Source of the DNA: an uncultured Verrucomicrobiota bacterium | GTDB taxonomy: Bacteria; Verrucomicrobiota; Kiritimatiellia; CAIQIC01; Lenti-01 | Assembly (NCBI GenBank): GCA_938003985.1 | Contig: CALKWZ010000015.1 | Span: forward strand, 1 to 25,199 | Direction: 5' to 3' | DNA length: 25,199 nucleotides | Shown here: one piece after another, positions 1-9,000 of the stretch | Position numbering within the stretch: position 1 is the first letter of the stretch | Layout of the letters: the number at the start of each line of letters is the position of its first letter | Translations under genes and position numbers: made by a program | Notes under the pieces: model-generated | Databases searched by the model: none | The model's input: the letters and a program-made list of their open reading frames with translations, nothing else | Told to the model about the DNA's origin: nothing

Positions 1-4
1 AGCC

Positions 5-38
5 GTGACTGGAGTTCAGACGTGTGCTCTTCCGATCT
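5..38 (+). other. Illumina TruSeq adapter (assembly contamination)
   Basis: These 34 bases match the Illumina TruSeq index-adapter / read-2 primer sequence, beginning GTGACTGGAG and ending CTTCCGATCT. Bases 1-4 may be the last bases of the index. This is not organismal DNA; the contig was not trimmed. Read on the minus strand it gives the familiar adapter-derived tail GRAHV at the end of the neighbouring gene, so that tail must not be treated as protein. Genuine sequence starts at about base 39. Confidence 0.97.
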
Positions 39-324
39 CGGGGGCCGGGGCGGGCACCGGCGCGGGCGCAACGGGGGTCAGGTCGGCGGGCGGCGGCGGC
101 GGCGCGTCGGGCACGGGCACCGGCGCCAGTTCCGCCTGGATGGGCGCGACGGGGAATTCGACGGGTTCGGCGTTTTCCGTGCCGCGGCGGCCGAGCCACT
201 GCACCAGCGCGAACGCGCCGGCGAGCGCCAGCGCGACGACGGTGGCGATGAGCGCGGTCATGCAGCCGGCGCGGGACTTCTCGCGCTTCATCAGGTAAAT
301 GTCGGGGGCGGCGTTGGGTGGCAT
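39..324 (-). CDS. Membrane-anchored Pro/Ala-rich protein, 3'-truncated by adapter
   Basis: About 95 genuine residues can be read before the gene runs into adapter sequence. There is a short N-terminal stretch, a basic patch (KREKSR, about 13-18), one hydrophobic segment (about 22-45) ending WLGRR, then a Pro/Ala/Val-rich region with repeated PVP and PAP steps (about 58-95). The order basic patch, transmembrane helix, proline-rich spacer fits a type II inner-membrane protein with a periplasmic linker, as in TonB-like or SPOR-like proteins, but the functional domain is missing. The start could be 324, or 291 (Met12, just before the basic patch); neither has a clear Shine-Dalgarno. It lies 21 bases downstream of the kinase on the same strand and is probably co-transcribed. 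Function unknown. Confidence 0.6.
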
Positions 325-345
325 GGGCGGGAACCGGAGGGGGCG

Positions 346-1164
346 TCAGCCCAGCTTGTCGAGGTCGCGCAGCACGAGAACCATGTCGGGATAGCGGTCC
401 TGCGGGTTCTTGGCGATGCACTTCATGACGAGGTTGGCCAGCGCGGCGGGCACGTTGGGGTTGTATTGGCGGATCGGGGTCGGCGGCGTCCGGGGGTCGA
501 TCTGCGCCGCGCGGACCTGCTCGATCTTTTCGCCTTCGTAGGGCTTGTGGAACGTCAGCATTTCGTAGCAGCAGATGCCGAAGGCGTAGATGTCGGCGCG
601 GTCGTCCGCGGTGCGGTTGACGAGCGTTTCGGGCGGCACGTAGGCCGTGGTGCCCGACACGGTCGCGAGCTTCTTGAAAAAGCGCTTGCGGGGCAGGGCC
701 AGATCGAAATCGATCAGCACCAGGCGGCCGTCGGGCCGGATCAGGATGTTCTCCGGCTTGACGTCCAGGTGCAGGTAGCCGCGGGAGTGGACGTAGCGGA
801 TCACGTTCGCCAGCTGCCGGATGAAGATCATCACGTTTTCCGTCAGCAGCGGCTCGCGGTAGAGGATCAGGTCGCGCAAGGTGCGCGACTCGACGTATTC
901 GAGCACCATGTAGGGCATCTTGTCTTCGATGCCGGCCTTGATGAAGCGGACGACGTTGGGGTGCGGCTGGGGGGCGTGCAGGCGGGCGATGACCTCGCCG
1001 CCGTGGAAGAACCGCTGGCGGCTCTTGCGGTCCTTGGCGGTCATCGCGTCGAGCACGCGGATCACGTAGCGGATCTGCTGGGCATCGATCGCGACGTAGA
1101 GCTTCGTCATGCCGCCGCCCGTCATCGAGCGCGTGATGGAATAGCCTGCGAATTCCTGATTCAT
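346..1164 (-). CDS. Atypical Ser/Thr protein kinase (Hanks-type), possibly altered catalysis
   Basis: A 272-residue protein that is almost entirely a protein kinase fold with no transmembrane or sensor domain. Visible are a Gly-rich loop region (GGGMTKLYVA, about 16-25), the catalytic loop HLDVKPEN (132-139; D134, K136, N139), the Mg site in IDFD (D152), a PPE in place of APE (177-179) and the helix-F aspartate (D191, DIYAFG). Two positions differ from active relatives: the beta-3 lysine of the VAIK motif is Arg36 (YVIRVL), and DFG is DFD. Many VAIK-Lys-lacking proteins are pseudokinases, though the rest of the active site is intact. It is divergent from the CpXC gene and followed by a membrane-anchored protein. 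A promoter lies just before the ATG, with no Shine-Dalgarno. Confidence 0.88.
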   Translation of the reverse strand: MNQEFAGYSITRSMTGGGMTKLYVAIDAQQIRYVIRVLDAMTAKDRKSRQRFFHGGEVIARLHAPQPHPNVVRFIKAGIEDKMPYMVLEYVESRTLRDLILYREPLLTENVMIFIRQLANVIRYVHSRGYLHLDVKPENILIRPDGRLVLIDFDLALPRKRFFKKLATVSGTTAYVPPETLVNRTADDRADIYAFGICCYEMLTFHKPYEGEKIEQVRAAQIDPRTPPTPIRQYNPNVPAALANLVMKCIAKNPQDRYPDMVLVLRDLDKLG

Positions 1165-1172
1165 GGAAAAAC

Positions 1173-1201
1173 CTTGTACCGCAAAGGGGGGGGGAAGGCA
1201 A
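1173..1201 (-). promoter_or_regulatory. Promoter of the kinase gene, near-leaderless
   Basis: On the minus strand, TTGCCT (1196-1201) and TACAAG (1173-1178) are separated by 17 bases. Only 8 bases follow before the ATG at 1164, so transcription would start at or next to the start codon. No Shine-Dalgarno is present. The arrangement matches other gene starts in this window. Confidence 0.5.
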
Positions 1202-1257
1202 TCCCTTGTTGGGCCCGCGGACCCCCTCCGGCGCCGGACCCGCGGGCGCGGTTTGGA

Positions 1258-1286
1258 TTGTCTTCCCGGGCCGGAACCGGCATGAT
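1258..1286 (+). promoter_or_regulatory. Promoter of the CpXC gene, near-leaderless
   Basis: TTGTCT (1258-1263), a 17-base spacer and CATGAT (1281-1286), with 9 bases to the ATG at 1296. It is back to back with the kinase promoter in the 131-base divergent gap. The -10 is only moderate (4 of 6 to TATAAT), so the call rests on spacing and on the recurring layout. Confidence 0.4.
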
Positions 1287-1295
1287 GCCGCGCCT

Positions 1296-1988
1296 ATGTC
1301 ATCGAAGCGCATGCATGAAATCGCCTGTCCGTTCTGCGGCCGGGAACAGACCGTGGAACTGTGGGACGCCCTGGTCGTGGACGACGATCCCGGCCTGCGC
1401 GAAGCGCTGCTGGCCGGCCGGATCAACCGCGTGGAGTGCGCCGGTTGCGGAAAGACCTTCCGCGTGGACAAGCCGCTGATCTACCGGGACGGCGAACAGG
1501 ACCTGTTCATCCACTACGACCCCCTCGTCGGCGGGCGCGCCCTGAAGGACGTCGAAACCGCGTTCCGGGAAGCGACGGCGGAATTGAACCGGCTCCTGCC
1601 GCCGGACGTGCCGCCGCCGGACGCGCATCTCGTCGTGGAATGGAGCGAACTGGTCGAGCGCGTGTTCCTGCTGGAGGAGGGCCTCGACGCCCGCCTCGTC
1701 GAGCACGTCAAATACATGATGTTCCAGCAGAATCCGGACAAGCTGTCGGCGGAGAAGAAAAACCTGCTGTTCGACGCCCAGGATTCGACCGACGACCAGC
1801 TGTGCTTCGTGGTGCAGGACCGCGCCACCAAGAAGCTGGAGGCGGTGCTGAATTTCGCGCGCGCCGACTACGAGGCGCTGGTGAACGTGTTCGATTCCGG
1901 CGACCAGCTCGCGCTGCTGGAAGAACAGTTCCCGGGTCCCTACTACAACGGCCGGCTGCGCTTCCTGCAGGACCAGGCGGAGGAATAG
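1296..1988 (+). CDS. CpXC-domain protein
   Basis: A 230-residue cytoplasmic protein with two N-terminal cysteine pairs, CPFC (C11, C14) and CAGC (C48, C51), which form the zinc-ribbon-like knuckle of the CpXC family. The rest is an acidic, Leu/Glu-rich alpha/beta region with no recognisable catalytic motif. The molecular role of CpXC proteins is not known. The start at 1296 is chosen because the cysteine motif follows at once and a promoter-like element lies just upstream; the frame is open back to 1206, but that extension is Gly/Pro/Arg-rich and unlike protein. Met6 (1311) is an alternative start. It heads a tight run: nth follows after 2 bases and murJ 4 bases after nth. Confidence 0.8.
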   Translation: MSSKRMHEIACPFCGREQTVELWDALVVDDDPGLREALLAGRINRVECAGCGKTFRVDKPLIYRDGEQDLFIHYDPLVGGRALKDVETAFREATAELNRLLPPDVPPPDAHLVVEWSELVERVFLLEEGLDARLVEHVKYMMFQQNPDKLSAEKKNLLFDAQDSTDDQLCFVVQDRATKKLEAVLNFARADYEALVNVFDSGDQLALLEEQFPGPYYNGRLRFLQDQAEE

Positions 1989-1990
1989 GC

Positions 1991-2653
1991 GTGGCGCGGG
2001 AATCTCTCCAGCGCCGGCAGGCGCGCGCGGCCGCGATCCTGCGCCGGCTGAAGCAGGAATATCCCGACGCGAAGTGCGAGCTGGACTGGTCCACGCCGCT
2101 GGAACTGGCCGTGGCCACCATCCTGTCCGCGCAGTGCACCGACAAGCGCGTCAATCTCGTCACGCCCGCGCTGTTCAGGAAGTACCGCACGGCGAAAGAG
2201 TGGGCGGCGGCGCCGCAGGCGACGCTCGAGAAGGAATTCCATTCGACGGGGTTCTTCCGCAACAAGGCCAAGAACGTCCGCGCGCTGATGGCGCGGCTGG
2301 ACGCGGAGTTCGGCGGCGAACTGCCGGGCGATTTCGACGTGCTGGTCTCGCTGCCGGGCATCGGCCGCAAGACCGCCAACCTGCTGGTGGCCACGGTGTT
2401 CGGGAAACCGGGCCTCGTGGTGGACACCCATTTCATCCGGCTCTCGAACCGGCTCGGATTCGTGAAAAACGAGACCGACGCGACGAAGATCGAGCGCGAG
2501 TTGGCCAAAATCGTGCCGCCCCAGGACTGGACGGACTGGTCGCACCGCATGGTCTGGCACGGGCGGCGGCGGTGTTTCGCGCGCAAGCCCGATTGTCCGA
2601 ACTGTTCGTTGGCGGATCTCTGCCCCGCGGCCGGACAAGCGGCGGCGAAATAG
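1991..2653 (+). CDS. nth: Endonuclease III (DNA glycosylase/AP lyase)
   Basis: Excises oxidised pyrimidines and nicks abasic sites in base-excision repair. The 220-residue product is about the size of E. coli Nth. It shows the helix-hairpin-helix LPGIGRKTAN (121-130) with catalytic Lys127, the catalytic aspartate in VDTHFIR (D145), and the C-terminal 4Fe-4S ligands spaced C-x6-C-x2-C-x5-C (C195, C202, C205, C211). The start is GTG at 1991, preceded by GGAGG overlapping the end of the CpXC gene; a longer frame upstream is only a shadow of that gene. The short spacing to both neighbours indicates one transcript. Confidence 0.95.
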   Translation: MARESLQRRQARAAAILRRLKQEYPDAKCELDWSTPLELAVATILSAQCTDKRVNLVTPALFRKYRTAKEWAAAPQATLEKEFHSTGFFRNKAKNVRALMARLDAEFGGELPGDFDVLVSLPGIGRKTANLLVATVFGKPGLVVDTHFIRLSNRLGFVKNETDATKIERELAKIVPPQDWTDWSHRMVWHGRRRCFARKPDCPNCSLADLCPAAGQAAAK

Positions 2654-2657
2654 GCGC

Positions 2658-4262
2658 ATGGAAAACCGCAACGTCATCCGGTTTGCCTTCGCGGTGGGCG
2701 GATTCACGATGCTCAGCCGCGTGCTGGGCATGGTGCGCGACGTGCTGACGGCGGGCTTTTTCGGCACGGAGCTGGCGATGTCGGCTTTCGTGGTGGCGTT
2801 CCGCATTCCCAACCTGTTCCGCGCGCTGTTCGGCGAAGGCGCGCTGTCCTCGGCGTTCATTCCGGTGTTCATGGATTCGCGCCGGTCCGAAGGCGAAGAC
2901 GCCGCCTGGCGGCTGGCGCGGCGGGTGACGACGCTGGTGGGCGCGGTCCTGCTGGGCATCGTGGCGCTGGGCATCGCCGGCATGGGCGCGGCCCTGCGCT
3001 GGCCGGGGCTGGGGCCCGACGCGGCGGCGGTGCTGCCCTTGGCGCGGATCATGCTGCCCTACGTGTTCTTCATCTGCATGGCCGCGCTGGCGATGGCCGT
3101 GCTCAATTCCTACCGGCAATTCGCGGTGTCGGCCTTCACGCCGGCGTTGCTGAACATCGTCTGGATCCTGTCCATCGCCTTCATCGTGCCGACGCTGCGC
3201 GGCGGGACGTCGGTGCAGATCCGGGCGCTGGCCTGGACGGTGTTCGCGGCGGGCGCCGTGCAGTTGGCCTATCAGATTCCTTCGCTGCTGCGCGTGGGCT
3301 GGCGGCCCGGGGTCGATCTGGACTGGCGCGATCCGCGCGTGAAGCAGGTGTTCCTGCTGATGGGGCCGTCGGCGCTGGGGTTGGCCGTCAACCAGGTCAA
3401 CGTGCTGGTCAACAGCCTGATTGCGCTGCGCTGGGTGGGCGTTTGGGCGCCTTCCGCGCTGTTCTACGCCGAGCGGCTGATCTACCTGCCGCAGGGGATG
3501 CTGGCGACCGCGCTGGGGACCGTGCTGCTGCCGGTGCTCTCCGATTTCGCGGCGCAGAAGAAGCATGCCGAGATGCGCGCGGCCATCCACCACGGCCTGC
3601 GCACGCTGCTGTTCGTGATGACGCCCGCGGCGGTGGGCCTGTTCGTGCTGGCCGAGCCCGTCGTGCGGATGCTCTTCGAACACGGCTCGTTCGGCCCGCG
3701 CAGCACCTGGCTGACGGCGCGCGCGCTGTCGTTCTACGCGCCGGGGCTGATGGTGTTCTGCCTCGCCAAGGTTTTCGTGCCCGCCTTCTACGCCCTGCAG
3801 GACACGCGCACCCCCGTCAAGATCGGCCTGTGCGCCGTGACGCTCAACTTCACGCTCAACGTGGCCTCCGCGATCCTTCTGCCGGAATACTGGAAGCACG
3901 CCGGCCTGGCGTTCTCGACCGTGGTGTCGGAGGGCTTCAACGGCCTGATGCTGGCCCTGTTCCTGCGCCGCCGCCTGGGGCCGTTCGGCCTGCGCGGCAT
4001 CCTGGCGGGGCTGGGGCGCGCGCTGGGCGCGGCCGCCTGCATGGCGGCGGTCGCGTGGTTCGCGGAGCGCGAAATCACCACCGCACTATACGCTTGGCTG
4101 CCGCACAAGGCCGCGCAAATCGTCGGCGTGCCGGCCGCCATCGCGGCGGGCGTCGCCGCCTATTTCGGCCTGGCGCGCGCCTTCCGCTTCCCCGAACTCG
4201 GGTTCGTGTTCGAGGCCCTGCGCGCCCGGAAACAGAAGAAAACCCCCGCGCCCGCGGCCTGA
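2658..4262 (+). CDS. murJ: Lipid II flippase MurJ (MviN)
   Basis: Moves lipid-linked peptidoglycan precursor across the inner membrane. The 534-residue protein is hydrophobic throughout, consistent with the 14-helix MOP-family fold, and carries the family N-terminus with SRVLGMVRD and FRIPNLFRALFGEGALSSAF. Counterparts of the essential E. coli arginines R18, R24, R52 and R270 are visible as R21, R27, R55 and the Arg of YAERLIYLP. The counterpart of E. coli Asp39 is Ser42 (MSAFVVAF instead of TDAFFVAF), probably a lineage variant. The C-terminus is a short basic tail. It begins 4 bases after nth. A 120-base gap follows before ompH, with no convincing terminator. Confidence 0.95.
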   Translation: MENRNVIRFAFAVGGFTMLSRVLGMVRDVLTAGFFGTELAMSAFVVAFRIPNLFRALFGEGALSSAFIPVFMDSRRSEGEDAAWRLARRVTTLVGAVLLGIVALGIAGMGAALRWPGLGPDAAAVLPLARIMLPYVFFICMAALAMAVLNSYRQFAVSAFTPALLNIVWILSIAFIVPTLRGGTSVQIRALAWTVFAAGAVQLAYQIPSLLRVGWRPGVDLDWRDPRVKQVFLLMGPSALGLAVNQVNVLVNSLIALRWVGVWAPSALFYAERLIYLPQGMLATALGTVLLPVLSDFAAQKKHAEMRAAIHHGLRTLLFVMTPAAVGLFVLAEPVVRMLFEHGSFGPRSTWLTARALSFYAPGLMVFCLAKVFVPAFYALQDTRTPVKIGLCAVTLNFTLNVASAILLPEYWKHAGLAFSTVVSEGFNGLMLALFLRRRLGPFGLRGILAGLGRALGAAACMAAVAWFAEREITTALYAWLPHKAAQIVGVPAAIAAGVAAYFGLARAFRFPELGFVFEALRARKQKKTPAPAA

Positions 4263-4382
4263 GGCCGCCGGCCGCGGCGCCGGCATTCGGTTGTCGGGCG
4301 GTTTTTCGGCTTTTCAAGAGGGGGGGGCGTGGTGGACAATGCCGCGAAAACCGACTTTTCCCGTATGGAAAGGAAATCCAAC

Positions 4383-4952
4383 ATGGCGATGAAGAAATTC
4401 GGACTTTGGGCGGCGATCTGCGCGCTGGCGACGGCGGGCTGGGCGGCGGAACTGAAAATCGCGACCGTGGACCTCGACAAGGTCTTCACGGCGCATCCCA
4501 AGACGCTGGCGGCGGAAGCCGAACTGAAGAAGGCCGAAACCGGCGTCGAGGCGGAACTGGAGAAGCTGAAAGCCGAAGGCCTGGCTCTCCAGGAAGAGGT
4601 GGCCAAGCTGCGCGAAGCGGCCAAAAACCCCCTCTTGAACGAAGACGCGCGGCTGAAGAAACGCGACGAGGCCGAAGAAAAGCTGACGCAGCTGCAGGAA
4701 TTCGAGCTGCGCGCCCGCCGCACGCAGGAAACCAAGCTCAAGCAGATGCGCGAGCAGGTGCTGAAGTCCCGCCAGGCCATCGTGGACGAACTGACGCAGG
4801 CGGTGGTCCAGTTCGCGCAGGCCAACGAATACGATCTGGTGCTCGACCGCTCGGGCCTGACGATGAACGCGGTGCCGCTGGTGGCGTACGCCGCGCCGGA
4901 ACTGGACGTGACCGAACGGCTGATCGCGTACCTGCAGGCCAAGACCAAGTAG
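4383..4952 (+). CDS. OmpH/Skp-family periplasmic chaperone
   Basis: A Skp-like chaperone that would hold unfolded outer-membrane proteins in the periplasm. The 189-residue product has a signal peptide (about 1-22, cleavage near GWAAE), the family opening LKIATVDLDKVF, then a long charged, heptad-like coiled coil rich in Glu, Lys, Leu and Ala (about 38-150), and a C-terminal beta segment (YDLVLDRSG) as in OmpH. The start at 4383 is chosen because an AAAGGAAA Shine-Dalgarno precedes it and the signal peptide follows; Met3 (4389) is an alternative. A frame open from 4329 is rejected because it adds a polar stretch before the signal. It lies 12 bases before lpxD, the classic skp-lpxD pairing. Confidence 0.9.
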   Translation: MAMKKFGLWAAICALATAGWAAELKIATVDLDKVFTAHPKTLAAEAELKKAETGVEAELEKLKAEGLALQEEVAKLREAAKNPLLNEDARLKKRDEAEEKLTQLQEFELRARRTQETKLKQMREQVLKSRQAIVDELTQAVVQFAQANEYDLVLDRSGLTMNAVPLVAYAAPELDVTERLIAYLQAKTK

Positions 4953-4964
4953 CGGGAGCGCGCG

Positions 4965-6005
4965 GTGTTCACGCTGACGACCGGCGAATTGGCGGCGAAG
5001 CTGGGCGCCGAACTGGAAGGGGCGGCCGACGTCGTCCTGACCGGCGTGGCCGATCTGTGCTCCGCGGGGCCCGGACAGCTGGCGTTCGCGACGGCGCCGC
5101 ACTTCTGGCCCGTGGCCGCGGCCGGCGCCGCCGCGGCGGTCATCGTGCCCCGGAACGCCCAGCTCGCAGCGCCGAAGCCCGTGGTGCTGCGCGCGGCGGA
5201 CGCCGACGCGGCGTTCACCGCCGCCTGCGTGATGTTCGCACCGCCGCCCGTGGCGTTGGCGAGCGGGGTGCATCCGCAGGCCTGCGTTTCGCCGGAAGCG
5301 AAGCTGGGCGCGGACGTCTCCGTCGGCGCGTTCGCCGTGGTGGAGGCCGGGGCCGAGATCGGCGCCGGCACGACGCTCTATCCCCAGACCTACGTGGGCC
5401 ACGGCGCCCGCCTGGGCTGCGAATGCCGGCTGTATCCCTTCGCGAGCGTGCGCGAGCATTGCCGTCTCGGCGACCGGGTCATCCTGCACAACGGCGCGGT
5501 GGTCGGCAGCGACGGCTTCGGCTACGCGGTGGACGCCCAGGGCGTGCGCACCAAGATCCCCCAGGTCGGCATCGTCGTGCTGGAAGACGACGTCGAAATC
5601 GGCGCGAACACGACCATCGACCGCGCGCGCTTCGGCGAAACGCGGGTGGGGCAGGGCACCAAGGTGGACAACCTCGTGCAGATCGCCCACAACTGCGTCG
5701 TCGGCGCGCATTCGGTGCTGTGCTCGCAAGTGGGCCTGGCCGGCACGACGACGCTGGGCAAGCACGTGATCTGCGCGGGCCAGGCGGGGCTGGCGGGGCA
5801 CCTGACGGTCGGCGACCACGCCGTGGTCGGCGCGCAGGCCGGAGTGTCGAAGGATTTGCCGGGCGGCCAGATGTATCTGGGCGCGCCGGCGGTGCCGCGC
5901 CTGGAGTTCGGCAAGTCGCTGGCCCACGTGGCGGCCTTGCCCAAGCTGAAAGAACACCTCAAGGCGCTGGAAGCCCGGTTGGCGGCCTTGGAAGCCCGCG
6001 GCTGA
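4965..6005 (+). CDS. lpxD: UDP-3-O-acylglucosamine N-acyltransferase LpxD
   Basis: Adds the second acyl chain (on the 2-nitrogen) of the lipid A precursor using acyl-ACP. The 346-residue protein has the N-terminal uridine-binding domain (about 1-100), a left-handed beta helix made of hexapeptide repeats (about 105-305), and a C-terminal helix (LPKLKEHLKALEARL). LpxD signatures are clear: GSDGFGYA, IPQVGIVVLEDDVEIGANT and QIAHN with the catalytic histidine at His242. The start is GTG at 4965 with GGGAG 6 bases upstream. It is co-transcribed with ompH. The usual fabZ-lpxA partners do not follow; a DUF2723 gene does. Confidence 0.96.
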   Translation: MFTLTTGELAAKLGAELEGAADVVLTGVADLCSAGPGQLAFATAPHFWPVAAAGAAAAVIVPRNAQLAAPKPVVLRAADADAAFTAACVMFAPPPVALASGVHPQACVSPEAKLGADVSVGAFAVVEAGAEIGAGTTLYPQTYVGHGARLGCECRLYPFASVREHCRLGDRVILHNGAVVGSDGFGYAVDAQGVRTKIPQVGIVVLEDDVEIGANTTIDRARFGETRVGQGTKVDNLVQIAHNCVVGAHSVLCSQVGLAGTTTLGKHVICAGQAGLAGHLTVGDHAVVGAQAGVSKDLPGGQMYLGAPAVPRLEFGKSLAHVAALPKLKEHLKALEARLAALEARG

Positions 6006-6059
6006 ACCGGCCGGCACGCGCGGCGGCACGGATTCGCGCGGAGAACACGGAACAACGAG

Positions 6060-9000
6060 ATGACACTGACCAAAGCTTCGGAACGACAGATCGACCAGCT
6101 GGCCAACCAGGCCCAGGCCGACTTCCTGGACAACCTGACGGGCGCCTTTTTCCGGCGCATCGACTGGGCGGCCTTCTGGATCGCGGGCGCGATCACCTTG
6201 GCGGTCTATTGCTTCACGCTGGCGCCGACGTTGACGCTGGAAGATTCCGGCGAACTGGCCGTGGCCTCCGACTATCTCGGCGTGCCGCATCCGCCGGGCT
6301 ACCCGATCTGGACGCTGGTGACGTGGTTTTTCCAGTGGGTGTTCCACTGGGTGACCTACAACGGGCATCCCAATCCGGCGTGGTCGGTGGGGCTGTCCTC
6401 GGCGGTGGCCGGCGCCGGCGCGTGCGCGCTGCTGGCGCTGCTGATCTGCCGCTCGGGCGCGGATCTGCTGCGGAGCATTCCGGCGCTGACGGACAAAATC
6501 GGGTTCCGCACGGAAAGCCGCCTGTGCCTGGCGGCGGGCATTTCGGGCGGGCTGCTGCTGGCGTTCAGTCCCGTGCTGTGGTCGCAGAGCGTGATCGTGG
6601 AGGTGTACAGCCTCAACGCGCTCTTCCAGATGGGCGTGCTGCTGCTGATCTACATGTGGATGTGCCGCCCCAAGAGCGATCTGCTGCTCTACGTGGCCGC
6701 GTTCCTGTTCGGCTTGGGCCTGACGAACCACCAGACCCTGCTGTTCCTCGGGCTGGCGCTGGCCGTCGCCGTGCTGATGAAGGACGCCGGCCAGTTCCGG
6801 GATTTCGCCATCGCCGCCGCGCTGGTGGGCGTCGTGTTCATCGTCGCCGCCAAGGGCTACGCCCTGTTCGCGTCGGAAGCGCAGCAGGCCGCGCCGGGCT
6901 TCGATTCCAACCTCTGGAAGTGGTCGCAGGGGCCGACCACCGTGCCGTTCTGGATCTACAACGTCCTGTTCCTGGCGATTCCGATCGGCCTGGCGTTCGT
7001 GCTGCCGCACGGCAAGACCGTGTGCGCGACGATCCTGCTGGCGGAACTGGGCGTGGCGTTCTACATGTATCTGCCCTTCGCGTCGGAGCAGAATCCGCCG
7101 ATGAACTGGGGCTATCCGCGCACCTGGGAAGGCTTCATGCACGCGGTGACGCGCGGGCAGTACGAGGCCATCGTCCCGACGGACATTTTCAGCGACAAGT
7201 TCATCCAGCAGCTCGGCGCGTACCTGACCGACTTGCGCAGCCAGTTCTCGCTGCCGGTGGTGGTGCTGGGCTTCCTGCCGTTCTGCTCGTGGGGGCTCGA
7301 GCTGGGCGGCCGGCGGCGCTCGGCGTTTCCGCTGGCGCTGGGGCTGGTGCTGGCGTCGGTGGCGCTGATCGTGCTGGAAACGCTGGGCTGGGCCGGCGCG
7401 GAGACGCTCTACCGCCTGCTGATCGCGCCGGTCCTGCTGCTGGCGGGCTGGGGCTTCTTCACGCTGCTGGCGCTCTTCCTGCGCAAGCAGATCGCCGACC
7501 TGCGCGGCTATCCGCTCGGCACGAAGCTGATCATCTGGGCGTTTCTCGCGGCCGTGCTGGTGGGCGTGCTGTACGTGGACGTGATGAGCCTGAAGGCGCT
7601 GTTCAAGGGCGAACTGTCGGCGGCCGGCCGGGCGTTCTTCGCCGGCGCGGTGTTCGGTCCGCCGCTGGCGATCGCCGCGGCCTGGGCGCTGGGCGCCTCG
7701 CGCTTCAAGCTGGATGCCGATCTGGGCACCTCGCAGCAGCGCTGGCTGATCGTCTCCGTGGTGGGCTTCATTTCCGTGAGCGTGATCTTCCTGATTTTCC
7801 AGAATCCGCAGCTCGACATCCAGAACCTGTTCATCGGCCGCGTGCAGTTCATCCAGAGCCATGCGTTCTACGCCTTGTGGCTGGGCTACGGCATCCTGCT
7901 GTCCGTGGCGTGGCTGGAGCGGATGCTCGGCCGCTGGGCGCTGGCGCCGGCGCTGCTGGCGGGCCTGCTGCTGCCGGGCATTCTCCTGTGGCAGAACGCC
8001 TACGACGAAGACCAGCTGCGCATCGTCGGCGGCGCCGAGCAGAACGGCCACAGCTACGGCTGGCAGTTCGGCAACTGGGGGCTCGAGGGCATCCAGGGCA
8101 TCAAGGAAGACTTCGGCTACTGGTTCCCGAAGGAAGAGGAGTTCGCCCGCGAGTGGGGCGCCCTGACCAACGCGCTGGGCATGGCCGAACCCGACTACCC
8201 GCCGCCCATGACGCCCAACGCCATCTTCTACGGCGGGACCGATCCGGGCCGGTTCGTGCCGACCTACATGATCTATTCGGCCGACGTCCGCCCCGACGTC
8301 TACCTCATCACCCAGAACGCGCTGGCCGACAACACGTTCATGAACATCACCCGCGACCTCTACGGCGACACGATCTACATCCCGTCGCTCGAGGACAGCA
8401 ACGAGGCGTTCCGCAAGTACGTCGACGACGTCAACGCCGGCCGCATCCAGGCCGGGGCCGACATCAAGATCGAGAACGGCAAGGTCAGCGTGCAGGGCGT
8501 CGGCGGCGTCATGACCATCAACGGCATCCTGGCCGAACTGATCTTCAAGGAAAACAAGGACCGGCACGATTTCTACGTCGAGGAAAGCTACGTCATCCAG
8601 TGGATGTATCCGTACCTGACGCCGCACGGCCTCATGCTGAAGCTGAACAAGGAGCCGTTGCCCGGCCTCGACCCGCAACTGGTGCAGAACGACCATGCGT
8701 TCTGGGGCTGGTACACGAAATGGCTGCTGGACCAGTCCGCGTTCCGCCGCGACATCTGCGCGCGCAAGTCCTTCTCCAAGCTGCGCAGCGCCATCGCCGG
8801 CATCTACGACTACCGGCGCATGTACGACGAGGCGGAGTACGCCTTCAAGCAGTCCATCGATCTCTATCCGCTCAGCCCCGAAGCCAACTTCCGCCTCGCG
8901 CAGATGTACATGAACATGCAGCGCTTCGACGACGCCGAGAAGCTGATCCGCGACTTCGCCGCCGCCGATCCCAAGAACGACAGCGCCAAGGGCTTCCTCG

